From: Pseudonocardia sp. C8
GTDB taxonomy: Bacteria; Actinomycetota; Actinomycetes; Mycobacteriales; Pseudonocardiaceae
Direction of reading: 5' to 3'
Assembly: GCF_014267175.1 (NCBI RefSeq)
Contig: NZ_JACMTR010000002.1
Coordinates: 2,443,501-2,507,500, forward strand
Length of the DNA stretch: 64,000 bases
The notes beneath the pieces were generated by a model. It ran no database searches. It was not told the origin of the DNA and saw only the letters and a program-made list of their open reading frames with translations. Positions within the stretch are counted from its first letter, which is position 1. Each line of letters begins with the position of its first letter. Position numbers and translations under genes: made by a program. Shown piece after piece: positions 36,401 through 45,931 of the stretch.

Positions 36401-38460
36401 CGTGTGACGGCAGCTGCCTGGGTGGCGTGGATCGCGGCCAGGATCGTCGGGCCCTCCGCGGTGGCACGCGCCAGCTCGGCGGCGGCGGCTCGGGCGGTGG
36501 CGTGCTCGGCCCACGACCACGCCGCCGGGCCGGCGACGATCCGCCGTTCCAGCTCGTCCCACAGCGTCCCGAGATCGTGCACCGGGAGCAGCCGGATCGC
36601 GGTCTCCAGCGCGGTGATCCCGGGCTCGTCCATCGGCCCGGCGCGCAGGTACGCGGCCATGTCGGCACCCAGGCGGGCCCGGTCCAGCGGGAACCGTTGC
36701 GGATGGGCTGCGATCACCGCTCGCAGCCGGGGGCGGAGCTGACCGTCGATCTCGACGGTGTGCGGGCGGCCGGACTCGTCGAACGTCACGGCCGAGACCC
36801 ACTCCTGCGCGGCCAGACCGGAGAACGCGCCGTCGGCGTCGATTCCGCGCCGGTGCAGCTCGGGGCCGATCAAGCTCCGGTCGAAACGGCCCAGCTCGAC
36901 GGCGGCCGGCAGGCTGTCGCGGACGGTGCTCGACGGCAACCGGGCGATGATCCGCTGCTCCACGTAGGGGTCGCCGGCGGCGGTTCGCAGTTGCTCCGCG
37001 TCGAGATCGGGCTCAGCGAGTGCCCAGTCGCAGTAGCCGGCTACCTCGAACGGGTTGACGGTCGGACTACCCGGGATCGTGCTGCGTTCCACGATGGCGG
37101 CCCGCAGCGCGGGCGACACGGTGTCGCGGGGGTCGCGCAGCTCGAGGTAGGCCTGCACCTGGTCGGGGTCGAACCCACCGAGTGGCTCGACCCCGAGGTA
37201 CGGTCGCGGTTCGAGGACGAGGTCGTGCCTGGGGGCACCGTCGGGGGGTGGCACCAGCCACCGACGTCCGGCGAGCACGACCCGCACGACGGGGGCGCGG
37301 TCGTGGATCCGTTCCAACATCGCGAACGTCGCGTCGACCGCGGCCGACCGGCCACCGGGCGGGTGCAGCTTCGCCAGCTCCTCGCAGGTGTCGAGGACGA
37401 GAACGACGAGGCCGCCGAAGGCCAGCACGTACCCGGTGAAGGCCTCGACCGAGTCGTCGAGCAGAGCCGCGACGTCTCCCGTTCCCGGGTCGGTCGACGC
37501 CTCGTGCAGCCGTGCGACGACGTCGTCGAAGTGCCGGTACCGGTACTCGGCCTCCCGCGTGGTGTTGTACGGCGCGAGCTCGCCTGCGAGTGCCGCCAGC
37601 AGCTCACCGGGACGGTCCTCGGGGTAACGCGGGTCGATGTGGTCGAAGTCGATACGGGCGATCGGGAACGGCGACATCCCGGCCCGGGTCGCGAACCGAC
37701 CCGAGCACAGGTCGCGGATCGCCATCGTCTTGCCCACACCGCCGTCCCCCAGCAGGTGCAACGCCCACATCGACCCGTCACCGCCGAGCAGCCGCCCGAT
37801 CGATTCCTCCAGCCCGGAGCGGCTGAGGTAGTAGGTCAGGCTCCGGGCGTCGAGCGCCTCGCGGTAGGCACGGTCGATCCGCCAGCGCGCGCGCCGGGTC
37901 GCGGAGCCGAGCGGACCGCCCAGCAGATCCGCGAGGGCCTGGGCGGAGCCCACGGTGCTCAGCGCCTCGGTCGTCCGGTCGTGCGCCACCAGGTCGTCGA
38001 CGGCATCGAGGAGGCCGCCGCCGGTGACGTCGGTGAGCTGGTCGAGGACCCGCAACCAGGGGCGGAGCTGCGTGTGCGTCGACGGTAGGCCGCGCAGGAT
38101 GTCCGCCAACGCGCGCAGCCGATCGGTGAGCGCCGCCGTCGACGCACCGGCACGCAGCAGCTCGCCGACCTCGCCGCGCACGGAGCCCGGGAGCCAGAAC
38201 GCGGTGATGGTTCGACCGTCGGTGTCGACGTCGTCGCGTCGGGTGAGCAGCCCGGCCGCCTCCAACCGGTCGAGGAGCAGCCCGAGCGGCGTCGGGTCCG
38301 GCGGCGGTGGGAATCCGGCGGCTGCGGCCAGCGGTCCGGTCCACTCCGGGAGAGCGGCCAGCCAGAGCAGCGTGTCCGGCGCGAAGCGGGACAGCCTGCG
38401 GCGGCGGAACGCGGCGACCTGCTCGTCGAGATCGGTGCTCGGTTCGGGGAGCGCGATCAC
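33451..38460 (-). CDS. Giant membrane-anchored STAND/AAA-like NTPase
   Basis: A 1,669-residue protein with GTG start overlapping the CHAT gene stop (GTGA). Layout: helical N-terminus (1-230); P-loop GDGGVGKT at about 238-245; Walker B LVVLVLDTCEEL at about 351-362; a sensor-like strand VVRVVLAGRRW; a long alpha-helical, TPR-like region (about 500-1200); a Pro-rich linker; two transmembrane helices (about 1287-1308 and 1345-1367) around a Pro/Thr-rich loop; and a cytoplasmic C-terminal domain of 300 residues. The last domain (LVVLQAEP ... FRDAGAGAVLVVPPLPD) resembles the end of CHAT proteases but lacks an obvious His/Cys pair. STAND NTPases act as signal-gated switches that oligomerise on sensing a trigger. 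The upstream CHAT protease is its likely partner. Confidence 0.8.
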   Translation of the reverse strand: MIALPEPSTDLDEQVAAFRRRRLSRFAPDTLLWLAALPEWTGPLAAAAGFPPPPDPTPLGLLLDRLEAAGLLTRRDDVDTDGRTITAFWLPGSVRGEVGELLRAGASTAALTDRLRALADILRGLPSTHTQLRPWLRVLDQLTDVTGGGLLDAVDDLVAHDRTTEALSTVGSAQALADLLGGPLGSATRRARWRIDRAYREALDARSLTYYLSRSGLEESIGRLLGGDGSMWALHLLGDGGVGKTMAIRDLCSGRFATRAGMSPFPIARIDFDHIDPRYPEDRPGELLAALAGELAPYNTTREAEYRYRHFDDVVARLHEASTDPGTGDVAALLDDSVEAFTGYVLAFGGLVVLVLDTCEELAKLHPPGGRSAAVDATFAMLERIHDRAPVVRVVLAGRRWLVPPPDGAPRHDLVLEPRPYLGVEPLGGFDPDQVQAYLELRDPRDTVSPALRAAIVERSTIPGSPTVNPFEVAGYCDWALAEPDLDAEQLRTAAGDPYVEQRIIARLPSSTVRDSLPAAVELGRFDRSLIGPELHRRGIDADGAFSGLAAQEWVSAVTFDESGRPHTVEIDGQLRPRLRAVIAAHPQRFPLDRARLGADMAAYLRAGPMDEPGITALETAIRLLPVHDLGTLWDELERRIVAGPAAWSWAEHATARAAAAELARATAEGPTILAAIHATQAAAVTRRGRPGRTALWDQVARHAGRHPDPIIAALLAFRALCARTGTGDPAAIARLSLVWSDRPVGADDSAIAAFEELSRAPTSVPAALRVPLDELCTSATRDIAASARLIRAWQGLSRGDLVGAVADVERALALTDAAPVEPHRYAHWGPPPGLRHRPRLARIVLAMARGEELTPLPLDTWRSDALTELSDIDAERLASATITARLAWHPVDPGVVAQTAGVERYTPRQRPTSPWHAAVPSLQTTVARATAAVGDPSAAAAALRERREQAVADGEDPATIADCESALIGLCRQFRTTSFTSSVHRMAWDGTGQDRLDAWATLALVKGESPREPADAGDWATWLRSQIAPIGRIAEHPPPPGTSPVDRLEYALCHGQDVRDLAAREPALFEALTRAAIPTDHGQRRGLASALRVAALCGWPTEADTITHGQPDRAVAEAALAEGELLSLRLPVAAIGLLRLAADRATAAGDPLLAGRAATLRVLCCARAGVDAGPVPATDRVAIGALLRAATDATGWADRAELAVRLLDGGPLPRATGPSPELRVDPPQDPVGAAAIPVESASPGWPPSVAGPMSGLPAGLPPPPARRPRSDAPAPPARLSRPGRPWVIATVTATLVLSAVLVVLALRLGVASSPPSAPSAPTTAPAPTTVPVPTGSNGATPLSIAVIVLVLAGSIVLLVRALPYLARGWAHLRRPRMDQLVVAITGSGDRLECRLRATSGALVLDLAGAAARRPAATRSIVVLLAPRRGGSPDPYATSGASPPSPLGIRFRQAKPPVTWQVWPGPVARGTSIGSDYRGPWHLVPEGHAARAGGEVRPRHRVTAVQHLIGVPVPTSAGVRFRVAGGAPAQGEYQRQGRGTFLGDELVGPDDLTLDNTALVVLQAEPVDGPPRRLDEQYEGMVDLAAEFRDAGAGAVLVVPPLPDTVAADVASACWSATVRHGHRTHPVHIVDLALDVRARIAAASNAAGGAPAERDVLLFANARRVTSR

Positions 38461-40733
38461 AGCCGGTATCCCGGGTTGTTGTCGACGTAGGTGCTCCAGG
38501 CTCCTTCGTCGTCGTCGCAGCGGAGCTTCTTCCAGTACGCTCCCTCGTCCGCGGCGGCGTACAGCCGGTCCCACACGATCGTCGGACGGCCAGCGAGCCC
38601 GCGCAGTCGCTGCTCCCACTCCGCGACGGACTCGGGCCTCGGCGTGTAGACGCCGCCGAAGACGGGATCGATGTCACGACGAGCCGTCCACGGGTGCAGC
38701 AGGACCCACTGGTAGCCGACGACGCGTTCCTCGGGGGTGAGGTCGTCCAGGGGGTAGCGACGCAGGCCCGTCGTGGCGTTCCGGCACCACTCGTCCACCG
38801 TCGTGCCGTCGCACTCCGTCGTGGAGGCGGTGAACACGACCGGGGCCGGCCGCTCCCGGCGTCCGAGGCCGTAGGCCGGATCGAGCATGTCCAGCAGGAA
38901 CCGCAGGCCGCTGCGCGGTGGAGCCGCCCACGCGTGCACGTCGTCGCACAGCACGAGGACCCGCGTGTGCTCCCCGAAGGGCGCGCCCCATCCCGCTGCC
39001 CGCTCCGCGAGCCGCGCGAGGTCGGTGGCCAGCAGGTCGCGAACCGCCGCTGCGATCAGCTCGCCCGGAGCGTCTCGTAGCTGCAGCAGCCGACGCCGGA
39101 TCGACGCGCGAGCCAGACCCGGCTCCGGTTGCGCGAGGTCGGCCTGCAGGTCGGACCGCTCCTCGGGAGTCAGCTCGGCCAGCAGCGCCAACGGTGCGAA
39201 CGGGTCGATGCCCAGCTGCTCGGTCATCGTGACGGCCGTGTCCAGGAGAGTCTGAACGAGTGCCCTGCCGTGCGTCGGCGTCTTGGTCGCCTCCTGGAAC
39301 GGCCCGAGCAGAAGGGGAACGTGCCCGTCGCGCAGCGCGCGCCAGCCGATCTCGCGCAGCAGGCGCGGCCCTCCCAGTCCGGCACTCGAACCGTTCGCCA
39401 GCACGGCGACGACACCCGTCGGCTCACCGGTTCCGAGCGTTGCGTCGGCTCGGGCGAGGATGTCGGCACGGCCGATGAAGACCGGTTCCTGGCGGAGCCG
39501 CAGCGAGTTCGCCAGCGCCGTCAACCGGCCCGACCGCTCGGCGTCGATCAAGCGCTGACCAGGATCGATGTGCTCGGCGAGGAACAACGCCGGCAACGCC
39601 CAGTCGATCTCGGTGCTCGGCTCCGCGCTGCCGATCAACGCGGCCCGGCGACCGTGCGCCGAAGCCTGTACCACCGGCAGCCCCCGGTGCAGTGCTGCCG
39701 CCAGACGCCGGGTGTAGAGGCGACACGCCGACTCGCGGATCTCGCCTGCCATCGCCGATACGACGGGGATTCCGCCGGCGACCAGCTGGGCGGCCAGTGG
39801 CGCGGTGTCGGTCGGGTCAGCAGGCTCGCCGGCACCTGCCCCGCCGGGTCCCGCCGTGTTGCAGGCCGACAGGGCCACCGCGACCGGACGGTGCTCGGTA
39901 CTGGTCATCGCGCGGATCAGGGCGGCCGCGTCGGCCTCCCGTTCCATCCCGTCGTCGCCGCGCAGCATCAGCGCGCCCCGCCCGCCGTCGATCAGCACAC
40001 CGTGGGCGACGAGGTGCACCAGGTCAGGTTTCCATCGGGCACAGGCCTCCTGCAGGTCGGCCACGGAGATCGCGTTGACGGCCCGCGCCCGGCAGTGGCC
40101 GGCGGAGTCCAGCTCCTGCAGCAGACCCATGTACATCGCGCCCGGACGGATCGTCGGGTCCGTCAGTGCCACGCTCGTGGCGAACAGCACGGACGGCACG
40201 CCGTCGATCGTGCCCACCGTCCGTGGTTCGGCCGGGACCAGCCGCGTGATCGCGACGACCATGTCGGGGTGGCCGGCGAGCGGCGCCCGGGTGTCACGCA
40301 TCGACTCCCACACCATCCGGTGCAGGTCGGCTGCGGTGGCCGGCCAGGACAGCGCGAGTTCGACCGCATGGTCCACACTGATGTCGGGATGGCCCAGGAT
40401 GACCTCCCAGGCCTCGCCGAGCAGGCATTCGAACAGCCACCGACCGTAGTCGCGCACATCGTCGGGGTCGTTCCGACGACGTCGGATGCGACTCAGCAGG
40501 GCGGCCAGCGCTTCGGGATCGCCCTCGCACAGCGGCGCGTGCGACCCAGCCACGGTGCCTGCCCGCTCCGGTGGCAGAGCGGGGACCCGACGCCCCGCGA
40601 CGTCCGCCGCTGCCATCCGGTAGGGGGCGACCAGGTTCGTGCCCGGCGCGCCGCGGTGGGGCCCGACGAGCCGGACCGTCACCGTCCATCCGGCCGGACC
40701 GATCTCCTCGACCCCGACCACCACCCTGTGCAT
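38457..40733 (-). CDS. CHAT-domain (caspase-like) protease fused to degenerate P-loop domain
   Basis: A 758-residue protein whose ATG overlaps the peptidase stop (a GTG one codon upstream is possible). Residues about 1-170 are a helical adaptor. The CHAT domain follows (about 170-390) with the catalytic pair His in LVHLVAHG (about 244) and Cys in VALSACNTA (about 291). The C-terminal part starts VFIGRADILARAD, like a P-loop NTPase, and has a Walker-B-like RVLVLCDDVHAW, but the expected Walker A reads NGSSAGLGGPRLL without the GKT lysine, so nucleotide hydrolysis is unlikely. CHAT proteases cut partner proteins on activation in bacterial immune and signalling systems. Gene coupling to a STAND-like NTPase suggests the NTPase gates it. 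Confidence 0.85.
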   Translation of the reverse strand: MHRVVVGVEEIGPAGWTVTVRLVGPHRGAPGTNLVAPYRMAAADVAGRRVPALPPERAGTVAGSHAPLCEGDPEALAALLSRIRRRRNDPDDVRDYGRWLFECLLGEAWEVILGHPDISVDHAVELALSWPATAADLHRMVWESMRDTRAPLAGHPDMVVAITRLVPAEPRTVGTIDGVPSVLFATSVALTDPTIRPGAMYMGLLQELDSAGHCRARAVNAISVADLQEACARWKPDLVHLVAHGVLIDGGRGALMLRGDDGMEREADAAALIRAMTSTEHRPVAVALSACNTAGPGGAGAGEPADPTDTAPLAAQLVAGGIPVVSAMAGEIRESACRLYTRRLAAALHRGLPVVQASAHGRRAALIGSAEPSTEIDWALPALFLAEHIDPGQRLIDAERSGRLTALANSLRLRQEPVFIGRADILARADATLGTGEPTGVVAVLANGSSAGLGGPRLLREIGWRALRDGHVPLLLGPFQEATKTPTHGRALVQTLLDTAVTMTEQLGIDPFAPLALLAELTPEERSDLQADLAQPEPGLARASIRRRLLQLRDAPGELIAAAVRDLLATDLARLAERAAGWGAPFGEHTRVLVLCDDVHAWAAPPRSGLRFLLDMLDPAYGLGRRERPAPVVFTASTTECDGTTVDEWCRNATTGLRRYPLDDLTPEERVVGYQWVLLHPWTARRDIDPVFGGVYTPRPESVAEWEQRLRGLAGRPTIVWDRLYAAADEGAYWKKLRCDDDEGAWSTYVDNNPGYRL

Positions 40734-42187
40734 CACGGCCCCACTCTGGTCCCCGCGGTCGTGAAGAGGTGAGCGGTCAACCGCTCGGCGACGGCCACCG
40801 TGTCGGGCGGAGCCTGCGCTGCGAGTACGCCCGGCGGGCCACAGGAGGCGAGGAGCTCAGGCAGGGTCGCCGCCAGCCGGTGCCGGCGAGCCGCGACGTC
40901 ACCGCCACCGGCCGCCTCCTCGACCAGTTCGCGGTAGGCGCGGACCCCGCCGGCGATGCCGTGTATCGCCGCCGTGGGGGCCTCGCGCCCGGGGATCGTC
41001 GGCCGTGCCGAGCGCAGCGCGGCCGTCCACCGCGCGACCGGGCCGTCGGCACCGAGAACGCCGGGAGCCCAGCCGCACACCTCGCGCAGGCTGATCCCGC
41101 CGACGTCGAGCGTGGCCAGCGCCTCCGCCACGGCCTGGGTTCGGTCGAGGTGGGCGGCGAGCGACTTACGGACCGGTGGCTCGACGATGGCCGGATCGAC
41201 CGTCGCCAGCCATTTCCCGACCTCGCTCGGTCCCGGACCCGCGCCGGCCGCGCCGGCAACCTCGGCCAGCGCGCCGAGCAACGCGGTGCGCACCAGCGGC
41301 GGGGGGTACCGACGGCGCGCCGAAGGCATCGTGGCAATCCGGCCCGGCGGGCCGTGCTGCAGTTCCTCGACGGCCCATGCGGCGGCAGAACCGACGCTGA
41401 GAACGGCGAACGCATCTGCGAAGATCTCCTGCGCCCACGCCGCCCAGCACGGCTGGTGCTCACCGGCCACGTGGCCGACCGCTCCCACCGCGTCGCGGGT
41501 CCGCGCGATCGGATCATCGCCGAGCTCGTGGTGAATGTGGTGTGCGGTCTCGTGTGCGGCCACGACGAGCCACCACGGCTCGCTCCGGGCGGCGGCCGGC
41601 AGCGCGACGATCGGGATCGGCAGCTCCCGGACATACTCACCGATCACCGTGTCGTCCGCGGCACGTAGGTCCGACGGCACCGAGACCCGTGGCGTCGCCA
41701 AGGCGTCGAAGCGCACGTCCAGGTAGGCGAGCGGGCCGGGAGGAGCCGCCTTGTCGAGGGCGCCGAACGCTCCGGCCCAGCAGCTGCGGATCACCTCGTC
41801 GGCAGCGCGCAAGGTGAGGCCACCGGCGTCATCGAGACGCTGGTCGTACTTGTCCCGATACCATTCGAACAATCGGCGGACGATCGTGAGCCGCTCATCG
41901 GATTCCCGGCACCGCTCGTACACCTCGCCGCTCGGCCCAGCGGGATCGACCGAGTCCACATCGGCCCGGATCGCCGCGAGCATCCGGTCGAGCACGGCAC
42001 GCAGGGCCGTGAAGTGTCCGGTGAACCGCGCGAACCGCGGGTCCGCAGAGCGGATCCCCAGCCATTCTCCGACCTGGCCGCTCACCTCCGCCGTGCTCCG
42101 GTGGCACCGGGCAACGCGCTCACGAGGCGCGTTGTCCGGCCACGTCATGACGTGCCCCGCGCCCTGCGGCTCGACCATTCCGGCCAC
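40733..42187 (-). CDS. HEXXH metallopeptidase-like protein, first gene of the CHAT operon
   Basis: A 484-residue protein, soluble by inspection. It contains HETAH (about residues 212-216) in the context VVAAHETAHHIHHELGDD, and about 38 residues on EIFADAF, a pattern expected for a zincin where the Glu (about 254) or Asp is the third zinc ligand. The N-terminal half is helical and charged, and the C-terminal half Ala-rich. The GTG at 42187 was chosen because GAGGAG lies nine bases upstream; ATGs at 42178 and 42148 are alternatives. It precedes the CHAT protease with overlapping codons, so the operon encodes two unrelated putative proteases. I know no named family for it. Confidence 0.7.
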   Translation of the reverse strand: MAGMVEPQGAGHVMTWPDNAPRERVARCHRSTAEVSGQVGEWLGIRSADPRFARFTGHFTALRAVLDRMLAAIRADVDSVDPAGPSGEVYERCRESDERLTIVRRLFEWYRDKYDQRLDDAGGLTLRAADEVIRSCWAGAFGALDKAAPPGPLAYLDVRFDALATPRVSVPSDLRAADDTVIGEYVRELPIPIVALPAAARSEPWWLVVAAHETAHHIHHELGDDPIARTRDAVGAVGHVAGEHQPCWAAWAQEIFADAFAVLSVGSAAAWAVEELQHGPPGRIATMPSARRRYPPPLVRTALLGALAEVAGAAGAGPGPSEVGKWLATVDPAIVEPPVRKSLAAHLDRTQAVAEALATLDVGGISLREVCGWAPGVLGADGPVARWTAALRSARPTIPGREAPTAAIHGIAGGVRAYRELVEEAAGGGDVAARRHRLAATLPELLASCGPPGVLAAQAPPDTVAVAERLTAHLFTTAGTRVGP

Positions 42188-42863
42188 CCGACACAACTCC
42201 TCGCCCACCACCTGCCGGCCGTCACGGACTACCTCGCGTGGTGGCACGAGAACGTTTCGTCACGGTGCCGGCCCACGGGCTGGGCTGGTCTCGTCGTCGT
42301 GCAGGACTCTCCGGGGACGTTCCGCTGAAGGCCTCGACCGCCGAACGGCGCCGTGAGCAGGGCCGGCAGCGCGGCCCGCTCCTGGGGACAGGTGCAGCCG
42401 GGCCGCGACGTCCGCGTTGGTCGAGCCGTCGGCGACCAGGCGCAGCACCTCGAACTCGCGGCCGGTGACGCCGAGCGCGCGTAGCCCGGGCAGGACGGCG
42501 GTGCGGTCCCGGCCCGGACGGGCACCGGCAGGCCGGGCATCACGACGCCCTCTGCATCGTCGTCGGCACCCACGGCGAGCATCCCGGCGAACTTTCTCCC
42601 GCCTCCTGCGCGGCCGGTCGGTCTCTCACGGTCTGCACGCGTCAGCCGACACCCCGTCCTCCTCGTGCCGCTTCCCGCCACCCGACCCGCCCGCGGGAGA
42701 GCGGACCGACGGTCCGGCGGAGGCGCCGCCGAGGCTGATTGCGGTGCGGACGGGTTGCGTTCAGGTATGGCCGTTCCTCCCATCGCGGCTGCTGCTACGG
42801 GGAGGCTGCGGCACCGCCGCGCCGTCGCCCGACGTCGCCCGGGGTGGGCCGTCCCAGCGCCGG
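42188..42863. other. Gene-poor right edge of the accessory region
   Basis: A 676-base stretch between the peptidase start and the polyol dehydrogenase. Apart from the LuxR-like remnant (42375-42560) I see no supported gene; the many short reading frames have no family resemblance. It should hold the promoter of the four-gene operon, but no clear -10/-35 or operator is visible. Confidence 0.6.
42375..42560 (-). pseudogene. LuxR-type helix-turn-helix remnant
   Basis: On the minus strand the frame reads ...LPGLRALGVTGREFEVLRL, then VADGSTNADVAARLHLSP, the first two-thirds of a LuxR/GerE DNA-binding domain (TGRE.EVL.L.A.G.TN...AA.L.LSP). Just after LSP the expected RTVxxH recognition helix is lost by frame change, and no start or complete protein surrounds it. 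It is a decayed regulator fragment at the edge of the island. Confidence 0.6.
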
Positions 42864-43904
42864 TCAGGCTCCCGCCACCCGGATCTGGATCTTGGTGTCG
42901 GTCGGTCGGGCCTCGGCGCCGCGCTCGAAGGCGGCCACGGCGTCCTCGAAAGGATAGGTGGCACTGATCAGCGCGCCCAGATCCACGGCCGGCGAAGCGG
43001 CCAGCTCGATCGCGCGTGGGTAGGCGTTGGCGTAGCGGAACACGGTCTCGATGCGCAGCTCGCGGGCCTGCGCGGCGGCGACGTCCATGGGCACCGGATC
43101 CACCGGGATGCCCACCAGCACGACCGTCCCGCCCGGCGCGGGGGTCTCCCACAGCGAGCCGAAGACCCGCGGGTTACCGCTGGCCTCGAACACCACGTCG
43201 GCGCCCCAGCCCTCGGTGGTCTCCCGCACGACGTGGGCCAGGTCCTGCCGGGTGGCGTCGACGGGATGGATGGTCGGGTAGGCCTCGAGCGCGGCGAACT
43301 TCTCCGGGGCGACGTCGGAGATGTACACGCGGGACGCCCCACCGGCGGTGGCCGCGATGGCCGTGAGCACCCCGATGGTGCCGGCTCCGACGACGGCGAC
43401 GACGTCGCCGGGTGTGATCCGGGCCTTGGTCACCGCGTGGACGGCCACGGCGAACGGCTCGATGAGCGCGCCCTCCTCCAGGGAGAGCTGGTCGGGCAAC
43501 CGGTAGGTGAAGTCGGCCGGGTGGATGATCTCCGGCTGCAGGCAGCCGTCGACCGGCGGGGTGGCCCAGAACTGCACGCCGGGATCGACGTTGTAGATGC
43601 CCAGGCGGGCGGCACGCGAGCGGCGGTCGGGGATGCCCGGCTCCATGCAGACCCGGTCGCCCACGGCCAGGTGGGTGACGTCCGCGCCGGTCTCCAGGAC
43701 CGTGCCGGATGCTTCGTGGCCCAGCACCATGGGGCGCTCGACGACGTAGGGCCCGATCCGCCCGTGCGTGTAGTAGTGGACGTCGCTGCCGCAGATGCCG
43801 ACGGTGTGGACGCCGATCCGCACCTCGCCGGGACCCACCGGGCGCAACCCGGCGACGGGACGGATCCGGATCTCGTGCCGACGTTCGAGGACGACGGCGT
43901 CCAT
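42864..43904 (-). CDS. Polyol (sorbitol/xylitol-type) medium-chain dehydrogenase
   Basis: A 346-residue zinc-dependent dehydrogenase of the sorbitol/L-iditol class: catalytic zinc residues in [10 protein letters not shown] and LGHEASG plus [10 protein letters not shown], and NAD motif GAGTIG. ATG at 43904 is chosen because AGGAG lies close upstream; an earlier GTG (43934) overlaps the ATPase stop but has no such support. The structural-zinc loop that normally holds four cysteines here reads [18 protein letters not shown], so that zinc is lost, as in some family members. It is last in the ABC operon and would oxidise the imported polyol to a ketose. Confidence 0.85.
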   Translation of the reverse strand: MDAVVLERRHEIRIRPVAGLRPVGPGEVRIGVHTVGICGSDVHYYTHGRIGPYVVERPMVLGHEASGTVLETGADVTHLAVGDRVCMEPGIPDRRSRAARLGIYNVDPGVQFWATPPVDGCLQPEIIHPADFTYRLPDQLSLEEGALIEPFAVAVHAVTKARITPGDVVAVVGAGTIGVLTAIAATAGGASRVYISDVAPEKFAALEAYPTIHPVDATRQDLAHVVRETTEGWGADVVFEASGNPRVFGSLWETPAPGGTVVLVGIPVDPVPMDVAAAQARELRIETVFRYANAYPRAIELAASPAVDLGALISATYPFEDAVAAFERGAEARPTDTKIQIRVAGA

Positions 43905-43930
43905 CGGCCTCTCCTGCGGGGTCGTGGCGG

Positions 43931-45058
<1,128 letters not shown>

Positions 45059-45097
45059 GGCGGGCTCCCCTCACGGAACTCACGGACAACGACTCGG

Positions 45098-45931
45098 TCA
45101 CTTGACGGCCCCGAAGGACAGGCCCTGGACCAACTTGTTCTGTGCGATCCACCCGGCGACGACGACGGGCAGCGCGGCGACCGTGGCCGCGGCGCACAGG
45201 CTGGCGAAGTACAGGCCCTCGGAGGTGATGAACCCGACCAGGTACACCGGCACCGTCGCGGCCCGGGACGCGGTCAGGTTCACCGCGAAGAAGAACTCGT
45301 TCCAGCTGAAGATCATGCAGATCAGCGCGGTGGCGGCCATGCCCGGCGAGATGATCGGCAGCACGACCTCGCGCAGCGACCGGCCCAGCGAGGCGCCGTC
45401 CATGCTGGCGGCCTCGAGCAGCTCGCGCGGCACCTCGAGGAAGAACGACCGCATCATCCACACCGCGATCGGCAGGTTCATCGCCGTGTAGAGGACGATC
45501 AGCGTCCAGACGTTGTCGAGGGCGCCCATGTAGTTGACGACGACGTAGATCGGGACGATCGCCGCGACGACCGGCAGCATCTTCGTCGAGATGAAGAAGA
45601 ACAGCACGTCCTGCGTCTTCTTGACCGGCCGCAGCGAGAGCGCGAAGGCGGCCGGGGTGCCGAGAAGCAGCACGAGCAGCGTCGACACCAGCGTCGCGAA
45701 CACCGAGTTGAGCAGGTACGGCCCGACGCCGCCGGAGAACACCCCGGTGAAGTTGGCCAGGGTGGGGGCGAAGAACAGCGTCGGCGGGTCGGTGTAGGCG
45801 TCGGCCTCGGTCTTGAACGCGGTGAGGACCATCCACAGCACCGGGAAGAAGAATCCGATACCGACGATCCACGCCAGCACGGTGAGCAGCGCGCCGGAGC
45901 GGCGTCCCGACGAAGTGACGGCGACCGTCAT
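45098..45931 (-). CDS. Carbohydrate ABC transporter permease (MalG type)
   Basis: A 277-residue inner-membrane permease with six helices and the EAA-type coupling loop ELLEAASMDGASLGRSLREV, which docks on the ATPase. The ATG at 45931 overlaps the upstream permease stop; a GTG one codon earlier is possible. It forms the heterodimeric channel with the MalF-type protein. Confidence 0.9.
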   Translation of the reverse strand: MTVAVTSSGRRSGALLTVLAWIVGIGFFFPVLWMVLTAFKTEADAYTDPPTLFFAPTLANFTGVFSGGVGPYLLNSVFATLVSTLLVLLLGTPAAFALSLRPVKKTQDVLFFFISTKMLPVVAAIVPIYVVVNYMGALDNVWTLIVLYTAMNLPIAVWMMRSFFLEVPRELLEAASMDGASLGRSLREVVLPIISPGMAATALICMIFSWNEFFFAVNLTASRAATVPVYLVGFITSEGLYFASLCAAATVAALPVVVAGWIAQNKLVQGLSFGAVK

